Shown in pieces: positions 22,248-31,137 of a stretch of 64,000 nt of DNA. This DNA is from Spirochaeta africana DSM 8902 (GTDB lineage: Bacteria; Spirochaetota; Spirochaetia; DSM-27196; DSM-8902): assembly GCF_000242595.2 (NCBI RefSeq), contig NC_017098.1, positions 434,001-498,000 on the forward strand, read 5' to 3'. A model generated the notes under the pieces. The model did no database searches and was not told the DNA's origin. It worked only from the letters and a program-made list of their open reading frames with translations. Position 1 is the first letter of the stretch, and every line of letters starts with the position of its first letter. A program made the translations under genes and the position numbers.

Positions 22248-23230
22248 GCAGATGCTCCGTTCAGTTCGGTGACCTGCGGCCCGGCGCCAACCGTAGCCTC
22301 AAGTACCGATAACGCCGGGAATTCCTGCTGCAGCCGCTGACGCAGTGCCGGCAGCTGGTCTTCGGTGGTTATCAGTTTGACCTGCGGCCCGGCATCCATG
22401 GTTTCCCAGACCTCAATCCCGTCGTCCCGCCAGCGGGCTGCCTGATGGATCAGCCGGACACTTTCCGGCAGCCAGTACACCACCCCTGGATCGGCAGCCA
22501 GCATGCTGCCGAACATCGACAGATAGCTGCGCCGCATCAGCGGACCCAGCTCATCCAGGCGGCGATTGCGCACCGCCGCAATCGTTGGCTCTACCAGTTC
22601 GTGTGAGGACGTTACCCAGGGTTCATAGTACGGGGAGGTCAGGCGGGTGCGCTCCATGGCATCCCGGCTGCCGACAGGCTTGGCACCGCTGTGGACCATA
22701 ACCACCAGAATACGCAGCTGCGGCCAGTGGGTATGGTCAAACAGCCGGGTCGCGGTCGGGGAACCGGCCGGAAAGCTGGTAAAACCGCCAAACACCGCCC
22801 GGGCAGCCGAGCCGGAACCGGTGCGGGCCAGGTCGGAAAGCTGCGAACTGTCCAGCGAAATCCCGGCAGCCCGGGATACAGCCAGCGCCAGTGCAGCAAA
22901 GCCGCTGGAAGAGCTGGCAATCCCGGCTGCCGTCGGAAAGGAGTTGCTGCTGGTGATCGTGAATTCCAGGCTGTTTGCCTGGGGGTAGCGGCTGCGAAAC
23001 TGTGCCAGGAACGAAGCAATCTTGGGATCCTGCTGCGCTTCATTGTCCAGCAGGATGGTGTCGCGCGGGCCGTTGCTGCTGGCCGGAGCGGCAACCGCCT
23101 CGGTGGTGGTGGTAAGCCCGCCCAGGCTGACCGCTATGCTGGTGGTTGCCGGGAGATTGATGCCGCCCTCAGCCTTTCCCCAATACTTGATCAGTGCCAG
23201 GCTCGGCTCGGTCTGTACCCGCACCCTCAT
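22244..23230 (-). CDS. mvaD: Diphosphomevalonate decarboxylase
   Basis: The 328-residue protein has the family-defining SLALIKYWGKAEGGINLPAT start, the ATP loop SSNSFPTAAGIASSSSGFAA and RTGSGSAARAVFGGF. It performs ATP-dependent decarboxylation of mevalonate diphosphate to isopentenyl diphosphate. The later segment TMDAGPQVKLIT carries the catalytic-site Asp-Ala-Gly motif. It is coupled by four-base overlaps to mvaA upstream and mvaK2 downstream. Confidence 0.96.
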   Translation of the reverse strand: MRVRVQTEPSLALIKYWGKAEGGINLPATTSIAVSLGGLTTTTEAVAAPASSNGPRDTILLDNEAQQDPKIASFLAQFRSRYPQANSLEFTITSSNSFPTAAGIASSSSGFAALALAVSRAAGISLDSSQLSDLARTGSGSAARAVFGGFTSFPAGSPTATRLFDHTHWPQLRILVVMVHSGAKPVGSRDAMERTRLTSPYYEPWVTSSHELVEPTIAAVRNRRLDELGPLMRRSYLSMFGSMLAADPGVVYWLPESVRLIHQAARWRDDGIEVWETMDAGPQVKLITTEDQLPALRQRLQQEFPALSVLEATVGAGPQVTELNGASA

Positions 23231-24552
23231 TCAGCGGCCTCGCTGGACCCTGGTCCTGCAGAACGCAGCTGCTGCAGCACCCGGTTGGCTGTTTCCAGGT
23301 TGAAAATCCCGGTTTCGGTAATCCCGGCAGCAACCGGCGCAATCTCGGTATCGCGTGCCCCGGCCTGATAAGCCAGTCGATGGGCATGAAACCGCATGTG
23401 CCCATGCTGGATACCCTCGGATACCAGGGCCGAGACGGCGGCAAAGTTTTGCGCCAGCCCCAGTGCGGCAGCTACCCGGCCAAGCTCACTGGCCGAGGAA
23501 ATGTCCAGAATCCGGAATGCCATATCTGCTACCGGATGAAACCCGATAGCCCCGCCAACGCTGCCAAGCGGGACCGGCAGCTCGATGCTGCCGACCAGGG
23601 CATCGTCCTCGATCCGGTAGTGACTGATGCCGCGATAGCGACCGTCGCGGGCGGCGTAGCGATGCACGGCAGCCTCCAGGCCACGGGTGTCGTTGCCGGT
23701 TGCAATTGCCAGTGCGGTGACCCCGTTCATAATCCCCTTGTTATGGGTTACGGCCCGGGATGAGTCCTCCTGTGCCAGTTCCGATGCCCGCACGATGCGT
23801 TCTGCCAGGGTGCTGCTGTCAATCCCCCGACGGCGCAGGGATTTCAGCGGCATGCGGAACTCTGCCCGGGCGTGTCGGTAGGCGGCATCGTTGGTCAGGA
23901 TGGCCATAAAGCCGCGCCCGCCGCAGTACTCCTGCAGCAGCGGTTTTACCCCCTCGGCGGCGGTGTTCAGTATGTTGGCCCCCATGGCATCGCGAACATC
24001 AATATGCAGCTGGATCCGCAGCAAGCCGGTTTCGGGCAGCAGGGCTGCATCGCAGCCGCGATAACCCCCGCCACGAGCGGTCATGCCCGGCAGCATGGTG
24101 TCGATGGCGCTGCGCAGCAGTGCATCAAGCTCTTTCGGGGCAGCCGGGGCATCCGGGGAAGCCCCCCCGCACACAGCCGCGGCACGATCGGCCGGCACAT
24201 CCTCCAGGAATACCTGTGCGGTCATGATCGGCTGGTCGATGCTGGTGGTAAACCCGCCGGAACGGGCAATCAGTTTGGCGCCGTAGGTAGCAGCCGCAAT
24301 TACCGAGGGCTCCTCGGTTGCCATCGGGATGTTGTATTCCCGGCCATCGATCAGTACCCCGCCGGCTACACCCAGCGGCAGGGGAACAAACCCTGCTGCT
24401 GATTCCACCATGACATCGGCCAGATCCAGCAGCTCCTCTTCATGGCCGCTGCCATCGAGCTGCTGCGGGGTCAGTTCGTAGATGCGGGCAAGCATCTCGC
24501 GCCGCTCGCGTATGGTAAGCTTTCGAAAATCTGCGGGGAGGCGATAATCCAT
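23227..24552 (-). CDS. mvaA: Hydroxymethylglutaryl-CoA reductase (class II type)
   Basis: The 441-residue protein shows the class II HMG-CoA reductase motifs: PLGVAGGVLIDGREYNIPMA, the catalytic Glu in MATEEPSVIAA, Lys in THNKGIMNG, Asp in ATGNDTRGLEA and a His near GHMRFHAHRL. It reduces HMG-CoA to mevalonate. Class II enzymes are soluble and include both degradative and biosynthetic members; here the operon context says biosynthesis. Separated by nine bases from fni. Confidence 0.96.
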   Translation of the reverse strand: MDYRLPADFRKLTIRERREMLARIYELTPQQLDGSGHEEELLDLADVMVESAAGFVPLPLGVAGGVLIDGREYNIPMATEEPSVIAAATYGAKLIARSGGFTTSIDQPIMTAQVFLEDVPADRAAAVCGGASPDAPAAPKELDALLRSAIDTMLPGMTARGGGYRGCDAALLPETGLLRIQLHIDVRDAMGANILNTAAEGVKPLLQEYCGGRGFMAILTNDAAYRHARAEFRMPLKSLRRRGIDSSTLAERIVRASELAQEDSSRAVTHNKGIMNGVTALAIATGNDTRGLEAAVHRYAARDGRYRGISHYRIEDDALVGSIELPVPLGSVGGAIGFHPVADMAFRILDISSASELGRVAAALGLAQNFAAVSALVSEGIQHGHMRFHAHRLAYQAGARDTEIAPVAAGITETGIFNLETANRVLQQLRSAGPGSSEAAE

Positions 24553-24561
24553 AGTCGCTCC

Positions 24562-25668
24562 TTATTCTGAGAGTCGTGTGTTCCATTCTGCAGCGCCGGC
24601 CGAAAAACGGCTGGTATCGGCAGTCAGACGGTCACTGAGCCAGACCGGCCCGCGGCGGAATTCCTGCAGACTGCTGGCGCCAGTCAGCGCCATTGCCGCG
24701 AGGAAAACCCGGCGAACCTGCCGGATTACCTTGCAGGCACCCTCGGTGCCCTCGGCGTGTACCGCCCTGATAAATGGCAGTGCAAACCCTGCCGCCTCTG
24801 CTCCCAGGGCAACTGCCTTGGCGATATCCAGCCCGCTGCGCAGTCCGCCGCTTGCCAGTATCCGTCCCTGCAGATGCTGCTGTTCCCGGGCGGCCGCCAG
24901 CAGCAGTCCGGTCGGCATCCCCCAGTCGCGGAATTCCTCGGCTGCAGCAAACATCGCCGGGTCCTCCCGGTAGGACTCTACGGTGATCCAGTTGGTTCCC
25001 CCGGCTCCGGCAATATTGACATAGCGAACCCCGCTGTCGATCAGGGCTGCGGCGGTTGCCGGATCGATGCCGAATCCGGTTTCCTTAACGATAACCGGTA
25101 CCGGGCTATGTTCGCAGAAACGTCGGATTGCGTCGATCACCCCGCGAAAATCCCGGTCGCCTCCTGTCTGAAACAGCTCCTGTCCCGGGTTCAGGTGGAT
25201 AGCCAGCGCCGAGACCTCCAGACGCTGCAGTACGGTATGGATATCCGAATGCTGCATATCCCGGATCTGAACCCCGCCCAGATTGGCAAAAATCGGTACA
25301 TCCGGTGCCAGTTTTCGCAGATAGAAATGCTCGAACACCTCGGGCTTGCGAAACAGAATGCGGATTGAACCCATGCCAACCGCAATCCGTTCCTGCTGGG
25401 CGGCCATCGCCAGCTGCTTGTTGGCCTCGTAGCCGCGGGCCGACCCCCCGGTCATGCTGGAAATAAAGAACGGCAGGCTGACCCGCTGCCCCAGGAAATC
25501 CATGCTGGTGTCTATGGCATCAACATTTACCTCCGGTGCAGCGGCATGCAGAAAGCGCACCTCATCAAGGCGGGTAGAGCCGGACTCCACCCGGTAACTA
25601 TCAGCCTCGACACATATATCGAGGTGCTGAGCCTTGCGGGTGCTGATGTCGTGCGCCTTATCCGCCAT
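24562..25668 (-). CDS. fni: Type 2 isopentenyl-diphosphate delta-isomerase
   Basis: This FMN-dependent TIM-barrel enzyme interconverts IPP and DMAPP. Motifs include ISTRKAQHLDIC, LPFFISSMTGGSARGY, VIVKETGFGIDP and NIAGAGGTNWITVE. ATG at 25668 is preferred because type 2 isomerases begin shortly before the RKxxHL motif; ATGs at 25692 and 25716 are alternatives that overlap mvaS further. With this start the protein is 368 residues. No type 1 isomerase is seen. Confidence 0.93.
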   Translation of the reverse strand: MADKAHDISTRKAQHLDICVEADSYRVESGSTRLDEVRFLHAAAPEVNVDAIDTSMDFLGQRVSLPFFISSMTGGSARGYEANKQLAMAAQQERIAVGMGSIRILFRKPEVFEHFYLRKLAPDVPIFANLGGVQIRDMQHSDIHTVLQRLEVSALAIHLNPGQELFQTGGDRDFRGVIDAIRRFCEHSPVPVIVKETGFGIDPATAAALIDSGVRYVNIAGAGGTNWITVESYREDPAMFAAAEEFRDWGMPTGLLLAAAREQQHLQGRILASGGLRSGLDIAKAVALGAEAAGFALPFIRAVHAEGTEGACKVIRQVRRVFLAAMALTGASSLQEFRRGPVWLSDRLTADTSRFSAGAAEWNTRLSE

Positions 25669-26938
25669 GGAAGCTGTACTCTCTGTAGCCATCCTCGCGT
25701 ACCGAGTCCAGTGCAAACATTCCTGCCGGAATATCTGCTGCCTCCAGACGCTGGTTCAGCGCTTCGCGCTCGGTTGGCGTCGCCAGCCAGGCCAGATAGG
25801 CATCCAGATTCTCCGGTTGTTCGTGATCCCAGATAGCATCCAGGTTCCAGCCCGATATCACCGCGGGTGCCCCGGCGGCTACCGTTGCGCGGAAGACCAG
25901 CATGGTATTGCCCGAGCCATAGCTGGCAATCATTACATTCTTGCCGACAAGCTCCGTGCCAAGTGTCTGGTAGCGCTCCTGCAGAGCGAATGTCATGGCC
26001 AGATACGCAGAGCCGGAGTAGATGTTCCCGACCCGGGTCGAGGCCTCGAGGGACTGCTGGAAGCCGCGTTCGCGCAGGAATCCGGCTGCCTGTTCCTCGT
26101 CCATGTCGAGATGTTTCTCTACTGCTTTGGTAAGGGCGGTCAGGGCCATGTTCTTGAACGGTACATGCAGTACGAAGATCTCGGTCTCCCGCAGGGCCTG
26201 TGCCGGGGTGATACCCAGACGCTCGGCATGGTCTGCCAGGGCGCCATCGAATGCCTCGTGGTAGCACTGCACCGAGTAGCTGCCTTTGACCTTGGCAGTG
26301 GTGCTGCCCAGCGGGCGGAAAAAATCGTCGACATCATTGGAACAATACCCGGTAGAGGCCAGATCAAACTCCAGCAGCTCGGGGTTGCGCTCCATATGCA
26401 TGGCCACTGCCCCGGCTCCCTGGGTGATCTCTGCCGTGGAGGGTGCGTCGTAGCGGGCGATATCGGAGCAGACTACCAGGCCGGCATCGCCATCGCGTCC
26501 GCCCGCCTGCAGCAGCGCCCCGATCCCAAGCAGCGAAACCGTGCCGCCGGCACAGGCGTGCTGCACCTGAAAGCTGCTGAGGGTATTGCCTACGGCAACG
26601 CCGCTGCGCTGCAGCATCCCCTGCAGGTAGGCCGCTATCGGTTTGGAATGGTCAACGGCGGTTTCGGTGCCTACTGCAATATAGCGCAGTTTATCCGGAT
26701 TCTTGTCGCCGCGACGGACATACAGGTCACGGGCAGCAGCTGCCGCGAGGGTAGAATTGTCCTGAAACGGCAGCGGGAACCGGATGGCCTGCTGCCCGGT
26801 TACCTCGATCGCTCGTTGCAGCTTGCGTTCCGGAAACTCGTCGTGCTGAACGCGAAACTCCATCAAACGATCAAGGGATATCTTGCCGGGAGGAATATAC
26901 AGCTGGATATCACTGATTCCTACGCTGGCTGTACTCAT
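25658..26938 (-). CDS. mvaS: Hydroxymethylglutaryl-CoA synthase
   Basis: The 426-residue thiolase-fold protein starts VGISDIQLYIPPGKISLDRL. It has the nucleophilic Cys129 in QHACAGGTVSLLG, the general-base region and YCSNDVDDFFRPLG. It condenses acetyl-CoA with acetoacetyl-CoA to HMG-CoA. It is the first mevalonate gene, with AAGGAG upstream of the ATG. The 44-base gap to the gene before it has no obvious terminator, so the operon may begin further upstream. No acetoacetyl-CoA thiolase gene is in the window; the acetoacetyl-CoA source must be elsewhere. Confidence 0.95.
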   Translation of the reverse strand: MSTASVGISDIQLYIPPGKISLDRLMEFRVQHDEFPERKLQRAIEVTGQQAIRFPLPFQDNSTLAAAAARDLYVRRGDKNPDKLRYIAVGTETAVDHSKPIAAYLQGMLQRSGVAVGNTLSSFQVQHACAGGTVSLLGIGALLQAGGRDGDAGLVVCSDIARYDAPSTAEITQGAGAVAMHMERNPELLEFDLASTGYCSNDVDDFFRPLGSTTAKVKGSYSVQCYHEAFDGALADHAERLGITPAQALRETEIFVLHVPFKNMALTALTKAVEKHLDMDEEQAAGFLRERGFQQSLEASTRVGNIYSGSAYLAMTFALQERYQTLGTELVGKNVMIASYGSGNTMLVFRATVAAGAPAVISGWNLDAIWDHEQPENLDAYLAWLATPTEREALNQRLEAADIPAGMFALDSVREDGYREYSFHGG

Positions 26939-26982
26939 GGAAACTCCTTACAGAATTGGGTCTTCCTCCCAATATACTGCAA

Positions 26983-28290
26983 TCAGCCCCGGTTAGGAAA
27001 GGAAAGTGATGCACTTGCCTCGGCATGAATCCGGTTGGCATTGGCAAGCTTGCGGGCCAGCAGCTTGGCCAGGAACAGCCCGTAATGCGGGTGCTGCCGG
27101 ATAATCCGCACAAACCGCTCGCGGGGGATGCGGATAAGCCGGCCGGCGCGTTCAGTGATCACCGTGGCGTTGCGGGTATAGTTCAACAGGAAGGCCATCT
27201 CGCCCATAAAAATGTCAGCAGGGGTCATGACACCGACCTTTTCGCCGTCGTGATACACCACATAGGTACCGCTGATGATGTAGTAGAGATAATCGTCGCT
27301 CTCGCCCTCGCGGAAGATCACATCCCCGCGCGATACCGTGATCAGTTCCTCGTTGGCAAACCCCGAGGGTGCCGAGGACAGATTCCCGGCAGAGTGCGGG
27401 AACTCCAGCAGCACCTTGTTACCTTTCTTGTTATAGGCCAGACGCGATGCCAGCTGGCGTGCCATCAGAATCCCGCGTCCGTTCAGGGCATCGATCCCGC
27501 GCTGCATCAGTTTGTCGCGGTATTTTTCGACATCAAACCCGCGCCCCTCATCCTTGATGCGAAATCTGGTAAAACCCTCATGGGTTTCCCACTGGAAAAA
27601 CACCCGACGCTCGGCAACAGCCGGAACCAGACATTTCTCCTCTACCAGTTCCACAATGGATCCGCCGGAAGTCAGATGCTGGGACTTTTCTTCCATCGTG
27701 ATCTCGCAGTTGCCGTGTTCTATTGCATTCAGCAGCAGCTCGGTCAGCACAATCTGCAGCTGCACCCGATTATCGCTGCCGATCAGGCCATGCTGAGCCA
27801 GACACACCGTTGCCAGACCGGCATATACCGGGACCAGCAAGGGATCGTTCGGTATAATAAATGACGCGCTCAGGTGCCGTACCAGCTTGCGGGACAGATC
27901 GTGCTGGAATATCAGCTGCCGATTCTCCCGGATAATCCCGATTGCTGCCGGCAGCTGCTGTACCGCCCGGGAGTAGTCGTACACCGCCAGCAGATTGATG
28001 CTGCTGAGCTGGTTCAGCAGCTCTTCTTCGTTTGTCCGTGAACGGTCAAACAGCCCGATGATCCCGAAGGAATGCAGCCAGCTGTCGGCGCGTACAATAT
28101 CCAGCAGCTCCTGTAGCGGGATGCTGTCGTCGGTGCAGTCAATCACTACAATCTCGGGGAACTCGAAGTTCAGATATGCGGTCACCGCATCCACGTCGGA
28201 CAGCACCCGGATGCTCACCCCGGGCTCCTCACCAAAGGCGTCAGTTATCCTGTCCATTACATCAAATTGTCCCGAGATCAGTGCTACCAT
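26983..28290 (-). CDS. Receiver-like/HATPase/cyclic-nucleotide-binding-domain protein
   Basis: The 435-residue protein has three parts. Residues 1-120 look like a divergent receiver or ligand domain (VALISGQFDVMDRI, EIVVIDCTDD). Residues ~150-290 form a GHKL ATPase of the anti-sigma/RsbW kind (VLTELLLNAIEHGN, DEGRGFDVEKY, NGRGILMARQLASR). Residues ~305-420 form a cNMP-binding/Crp-like jelly roll (GDVIFREGESDDYLYYIISG, GEMAFLLNYTRNATV). There is no DNA-binding domain. It may control a sigma or partner-switch pathway in response to a nucleotide. ATG at 28290 is preferred; ATG 28326 is possible. It precedes mvaS in the same direction. Confidence 0.8.
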   Translation of the reverse strand: MVALISGQFDVMDRITDAFGEEPGVSIRVLSDVDAVTAYLNFEFPEIVVIDCTDDSIPLQELLDIVRADSWLHSFGIIGLFDRSRTNEEELLNQLSSINLLAVYDYSRAVQQLPAAIGIIRENRQLIFQHDLSRKLVRHLSASFIIPNDPLLVPVYAGLATVCLAQHGLIGSDNRVQLQIVLTELLLNAIEHGNCEITMEEKSQHLTSGGSIVELVEEKCLVPAVAERRVFFQWETHEGFTRFRIKDEGRGFDVEKYRDKLMQRGIDALNGRGILMARQLASRLAYNKKGNKVLLEFPHSAGNLSSAPSGFANEELITVSRGDVIFREGESDDYLYYIISGTYVVYHDGEKVGVMTPADIFMGEMAFLLNYTRNATVITERAGRLIRIPRERFVRIIRQHPHYGLFLAKLLARKLANANRIHAEASASLSFPNRG

Positions 28291-28379
28291 ATGCTTCTCA
28301 ACTCCCCAGTTTGTACACAGTTGCATCAACTATATCATTGGATGCAGGGGCTGACAAACCGTTTTAGCAGCGCTGGCCA

Positions 28380-28490
28380 ATACCGGTGTCTCGCGGCCCG
28401 GGAGCCGGCAGCCCTCTCTCGTGCCCGCGGCCGCAACCGGTAACCCGGAGGCCAGGCGCGCCCGAACCTCCCGGGGGGCGCAGTACCGGC
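28380..28490. other. GC-rich intergenic stretch with short inverted repeats
   Basis: The ~230-base gap between the divergent genes at 28290 and 28559 includes an almost AT-free block with paired ACCGGT, CCGCGG and CCCGGG words and a GGGGGGCGC run. A TATACT at 28537-28542 is a plausible -10 box for the SGNH gene; no good -35 box was found. Similar GC-rich gaps recur elsewhere in the window. Confidence 0.4.
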
Positions 28491-28558
28491 TGTGCGACTT
28501 TGCGCTGCAAGAGCGACTGTAGTACACTTTCGGGAGTATACTGTCGAGGGGGATCCGG

Positions 28559-29221
28559 ATGAAGCTGCTGTGTATCGGCAACAGTCACACCTATATGAAC
28601 AATCTCGCTGGCATGCTGCAAAGCCTGGCCGGGCAGGCAGGCCGGGAGTTATGCGTCGAACGGATTACCAGCCCCTGGAAAACCCTTAGCTGGCACTGGT
28701 ACGACAATCCCAAAACCCTGGAACAGATAGATGCCGGCGGATGGGATGCCGTGCTGCTGCAGGATCACAGCCTGCGCCCGCTGGAAGAGTACCCGCAATT
28801 CGAGCGGGCTGTCGGGCAATTTGCCAACCGTATCCGGGCTGTCGGGGCGCGCCCGCTGCTGTTCTCTCTTTGGCCGCGCCAGCACCTGCCGGAGCAGCTG
28901 CCGGAGATAACCGAAGCCTGCAGTCGGGCTGCCGTTCGGCACCGTCTCGAGCTTGTCCCGATTGGCCAGGCCTGGCAGCATGCGCAGGAGCTCGCGGCCG
29001 GGGAAGACCTTGAGCTGCAGCTGTATCAGCGCGACGGCAGTCACCCGAGCATCCCTGGCAGCTATCTTGCCGCCTGCGTTCTGTACGGTGTGGTCTGCCA
29101 GGCCGATCCCGCCGGGCTGGGCGACAGCTACGCCGGTGAGCCGGGCTGCACTATCACCCTGGGTTCCCGTATAGCCGGGTTGCTGCGCAGCGCTGCGGCG
29201 CGAGCGATCACCGGCTCATAA
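28559..29221 (+). CDS. SGNH/GDSL-type hydrolase-like protein
   Basis: The 220-residue protein starts MKLLCIGNSHTYMNNL, where GNSHT stands in the position of the GDS(L) nucleophile block. It ends with the catalytic dyad-like RDGSHPSIPGSYLAA (DxxH). The middle VLLQDHSLRPLEE is also typical of SGNH proteins with unknown substrates (DUF4886-like). Such enzymes are esterases or deacetylases. No signal peptide is present. A purine-rich GAGGGGG precedes the ATG. Its stop is one base from the end of the convergent permease gene. The substrate is unknown. Confidence 0.7.
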   Translation: MKLLCIGNSHTYMNNLAGMLQSLAGQAGRELCVERITSPWKTLSWHWYDNPKTLEQIDAGGWDAVLLQDHSLRPLEEYPQFERAVGQFANRIRAVGARPLLFSLWPRQHLPEQLPEITEACSRAAVRHRLELVPIGQAWQHAQELAAGEDLELQLYQRDGSHPSIPGSYLAACVLYGVVCQADPAGLGDSYAGEPGCTITLGSRIAGLLRSAAARAITGS

Positions 29222-29222
29222 T

Positions 29223-30608
29223 TCAGAACGCAGCTGAGATCTGATACAGCAGCCCGGTAGCCAGTGCACCGGCTGCCGTAAAACCCAGATAGGCTGCGAA
29301 CACCCGGCCGCGGGCAATCCCCCAGACAGCGGTCATCGCCGGTATGGTAGTGGTCGCGCCACCGATAAGAAACGCCAGCGCTGCACCGCCGCTCATCCCC
29401 TGGGACAGCAGGCCCCCGGCAATCCCCAGCGCCGCCAGGGTGCTGGTGTACAGCGGCAGCCCGATGCCCAGGCCGACAAGCAGCGAGAAACGGCTGTCTG
29501 AACCAAGGGCAGTGGTAATCCAGGCCTCCGGCAGATACAACACAATCACAGCCTCAAGCACGAATGCGATGATCATGAACTTGCCGAGCCACAGCAAAAT
29601 TGACAGGCTCTCCCTCAGCAGGCGATGCAGGAACTGCGCCTGCCGGCTGCCCAGCCGTGCGGCCAGCCGCCCCCGAGTCGGCAGCCACCGAGCCGGCAGC
29701 CACCGAGCCAACCGTCCCCAATCAAGCCGTCCCCGAGCCGGCGGTAGAGGAGAATCCAGCCCGACGCTGTCGCCCGGTCTCGCGCTACAGCAGCAGCTGG
29801 TCCCGGGCAGCTGTTGTGCTGCTTCTCCCGGGGCTGCATCTCTGGCTAATCCCGGGACAGTGAGATTCAGCATCGCCGCCGTGTGTGCCGCCGTGTGTGC
29901 TGCCGCCGGATGTGCTGCCGATCGCGGCTCCCTCGACTCGGCCGCCCCTGCAGGTATCCTCGCCGAAACACCCGCGAGCCCCGCTACGGGTATCGCGGCC
30001 GCCGACTGCTGGACTGCCGACTGCCCGACAACCGACCGCTCGCCAGCCGACCGATCGGCTGCGGGAACAGCGGCAGCTAACCGATCGACAGCCGTACGCT
30101 CCGATACCGACCCCCCAGGTTCCCGGGTAGCCGACTGCCCCCGTTTTAACGGGGAGGCCGGCAGCAGTCCGGCCCGCATCAGCCCATGGGTTGCCAGCCC
30201 GCCGCCCAGACTCATGGCAAAGGTGCCGGCGATTCGCCACACCGCCAGATCCCATCCCAGGGTTGATACCGACAGAAAAAAGATCTCGGGATCCATCGAG
30301 GGGCTGGCCAGCCAGAACGACATTACCGGCGCCAGCGGCACCCCGCTTATCAGCAGCCCGGTAACCACCGGAATTACCGAACAGCTGCACAGCGGGCTCA
30401 GGGCTCCGAACAGGGTTGCCAGCAGAATCGATACAAACGGCCGGGTGCCCATAATCCGGTTCAGCAGCGGCCCGACATTACTCAGCCGGATTGCTGCCGC
30501 CAGCGGAATGGTAATCAACAGCAGCGGCCAGATGCGCTGAATCTGGCGCAGGGTAAACAACAGTACCTCGAGGGCACCCTCGCTAATCAGGATCATAAGC
30601 TCAGGCAT
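29223..30608 (-). CDS. Permease of the ArsP/SO_0444 type with a repeat-rich central insert
   Basis: The 461-residue protein has two membrane halves typical of the DUF318/ArsP permease family (FGALSPLCSCSVIPVVTGLL, SFWLASPSMDPEIF; later PLYTSTLAALGIAGGLL, AFLIGGATTTIPAM). The CSCS cysteines and PxxS motifs fit a metal or organo-metalloid exporter. Between them, residues ~150-320 are an Ala/Gly/Pro/Arg-rich low-complexity insert with degenerate repeats that is not a normal part of the family. It overlaps the ArsR gene by eight bases, so it is probably the metal-regulated pump of that pair. Confidence 0.82.
   Translation of the reverse strand: MPELMILISEGALEVLLFTLRQIQRIWPLLLITIPLAAAIRLSNVGPLLNRIMGTRPFVSILLATLFGALSPLCSCSVIPVVTGLLISGVPLAPVMSFWLASPSMDPEIFFLSVSTLGWDLAVWRIAGTFAMSLGGGLATHGLMRAGLLPASPLKRGQSATREPGGSVSERTAVDRLAAAVPAADRSAGERSVVGQSAVQQSAAAIPVAGLAGVSARIPAGAAESREPRSAAHPAAAHTAAHTAAMLNLTVPGLARDAAPGEAAQQLPGTSCCCSARPGDSVGLDSPLPPARGRLDWGRLARWLPARWLPTRGRLAARLGSRQAQFLHRLLRESLSILLWLGKFMIIAFVLEAVIVLYLPEAWITTALGSDSRFSLLVGLGIGLPLYTSTLAALGIAGGLLSQGMSGGAALAFLIGGATTTIPAMTAVWGIARGRVFAAYLGFTAAGALATGLLYQISAAF
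29680..29709. repeat. Perfect 15-base tandem duplication in the permease insert
   Basis: GGCAGCCACCGAGCC occurs twice, head to tail, at 29680-29694 and 29695-29709. It encodes the repeated RWLPA/RWLPT of the insert. Degenerate CCGACTGC-like repeats continue around 29990-30110. Confidence 0.85.
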
Positions 30609-30942
30609 CGCTTCCTCCGGGGGGAATCATGGTGCGCGTCTGCTCTGCAAACCATTCCAGGGACCTGGCATCAAGACAGTAGCTGGTTGCCGGTCCGCTG
30701 GTGGTGCCCTGGATAATCCCGGCGCTGCGCAGCACTTTAAGGTGCTGGCTTACCGTAGCCTGAGCCAAAGGCAGACTGTTAACAATGTTTCCGGTAAAAC
30801 ACCCGGCATGTGAGCGCAGAAAGCTCACGATTTCCAGACGGGCAGGGTTTCCCAGGGCACGGGCCATCTGCCAGTATCGCTCCCGGTTCTCCGGGGTATC
30901 GTGGGGAGTTGCAGGACTGCAGCATGCGGCAATCTTTTTCAT
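30601..30942 (-). CDS. ArsR-family metal-responsive repressor
   Basis: The 113-residue winged-helix protein contains NPARLEIVSFLRSHAGCFTGNIVNSLPLAQATVSQHLKVLRSAGII, the ArsR helix-turn-helix, and an N-terminal CC pair (IAACCSP). A further cysteine in AGCFTG suggests a thiolate metal/metalloid sensor. It would repress itself and the overlapping permease gene. A 6+6 inverted repeat lies over its start codon. There is no Shine-Dalgarno sequence, and the promoter predicted just upstream implies a leaderless message. Confidence 0.9.
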   Translation of the reverse strand: MKKIAACCSPATPHDTPENRERYWQMARALGNPARLEIVSFLRSHAGCFTGNIVNSLPLAQATVSQHLKVLRSAGIIQGTTSGPATSYCLDARSLEWFAEQTRTMIPPGGSDA

Positions 30943-30980
30943 CGTAAAAATACGATAAACAAATCACGGCGCTTCGTCAA
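30941..30980 (-). promoter_or_regulatory. arsR promoter and operator, probably leaderless
   Basis: On the minus strand TTGACG (30975-30980) is followed after 17 bases by TATCGT (30952-30957). The inverted repeat ATCGTA-4-TACGAT (30941-30956) covers the -10 box and the ATG at 30940-30942. Transcription should start within a few bases of the ATG, and repressor binding would block both. Confidence 0.65.
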
Positions 30981-31137
30981 GTCATCCCCGGCACCATGAC
31001 CCCCAAGCCGGTCGGCCGCTGCCTGGCCTGGCCACATTCTGACCCTGCCGCTGCCTGGCGGCACACACTGACCTCGGCCATCACCGACGGGAAAACCACA
31101 TGCTGATTTCGGGAGATTCAGGTTACGATTCACATGC

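Noticed and set aside
25634-27028. 464-codon plus-strand open frame
   Set aside because: Antisense to mvaS and fni, with no recognisable motif.
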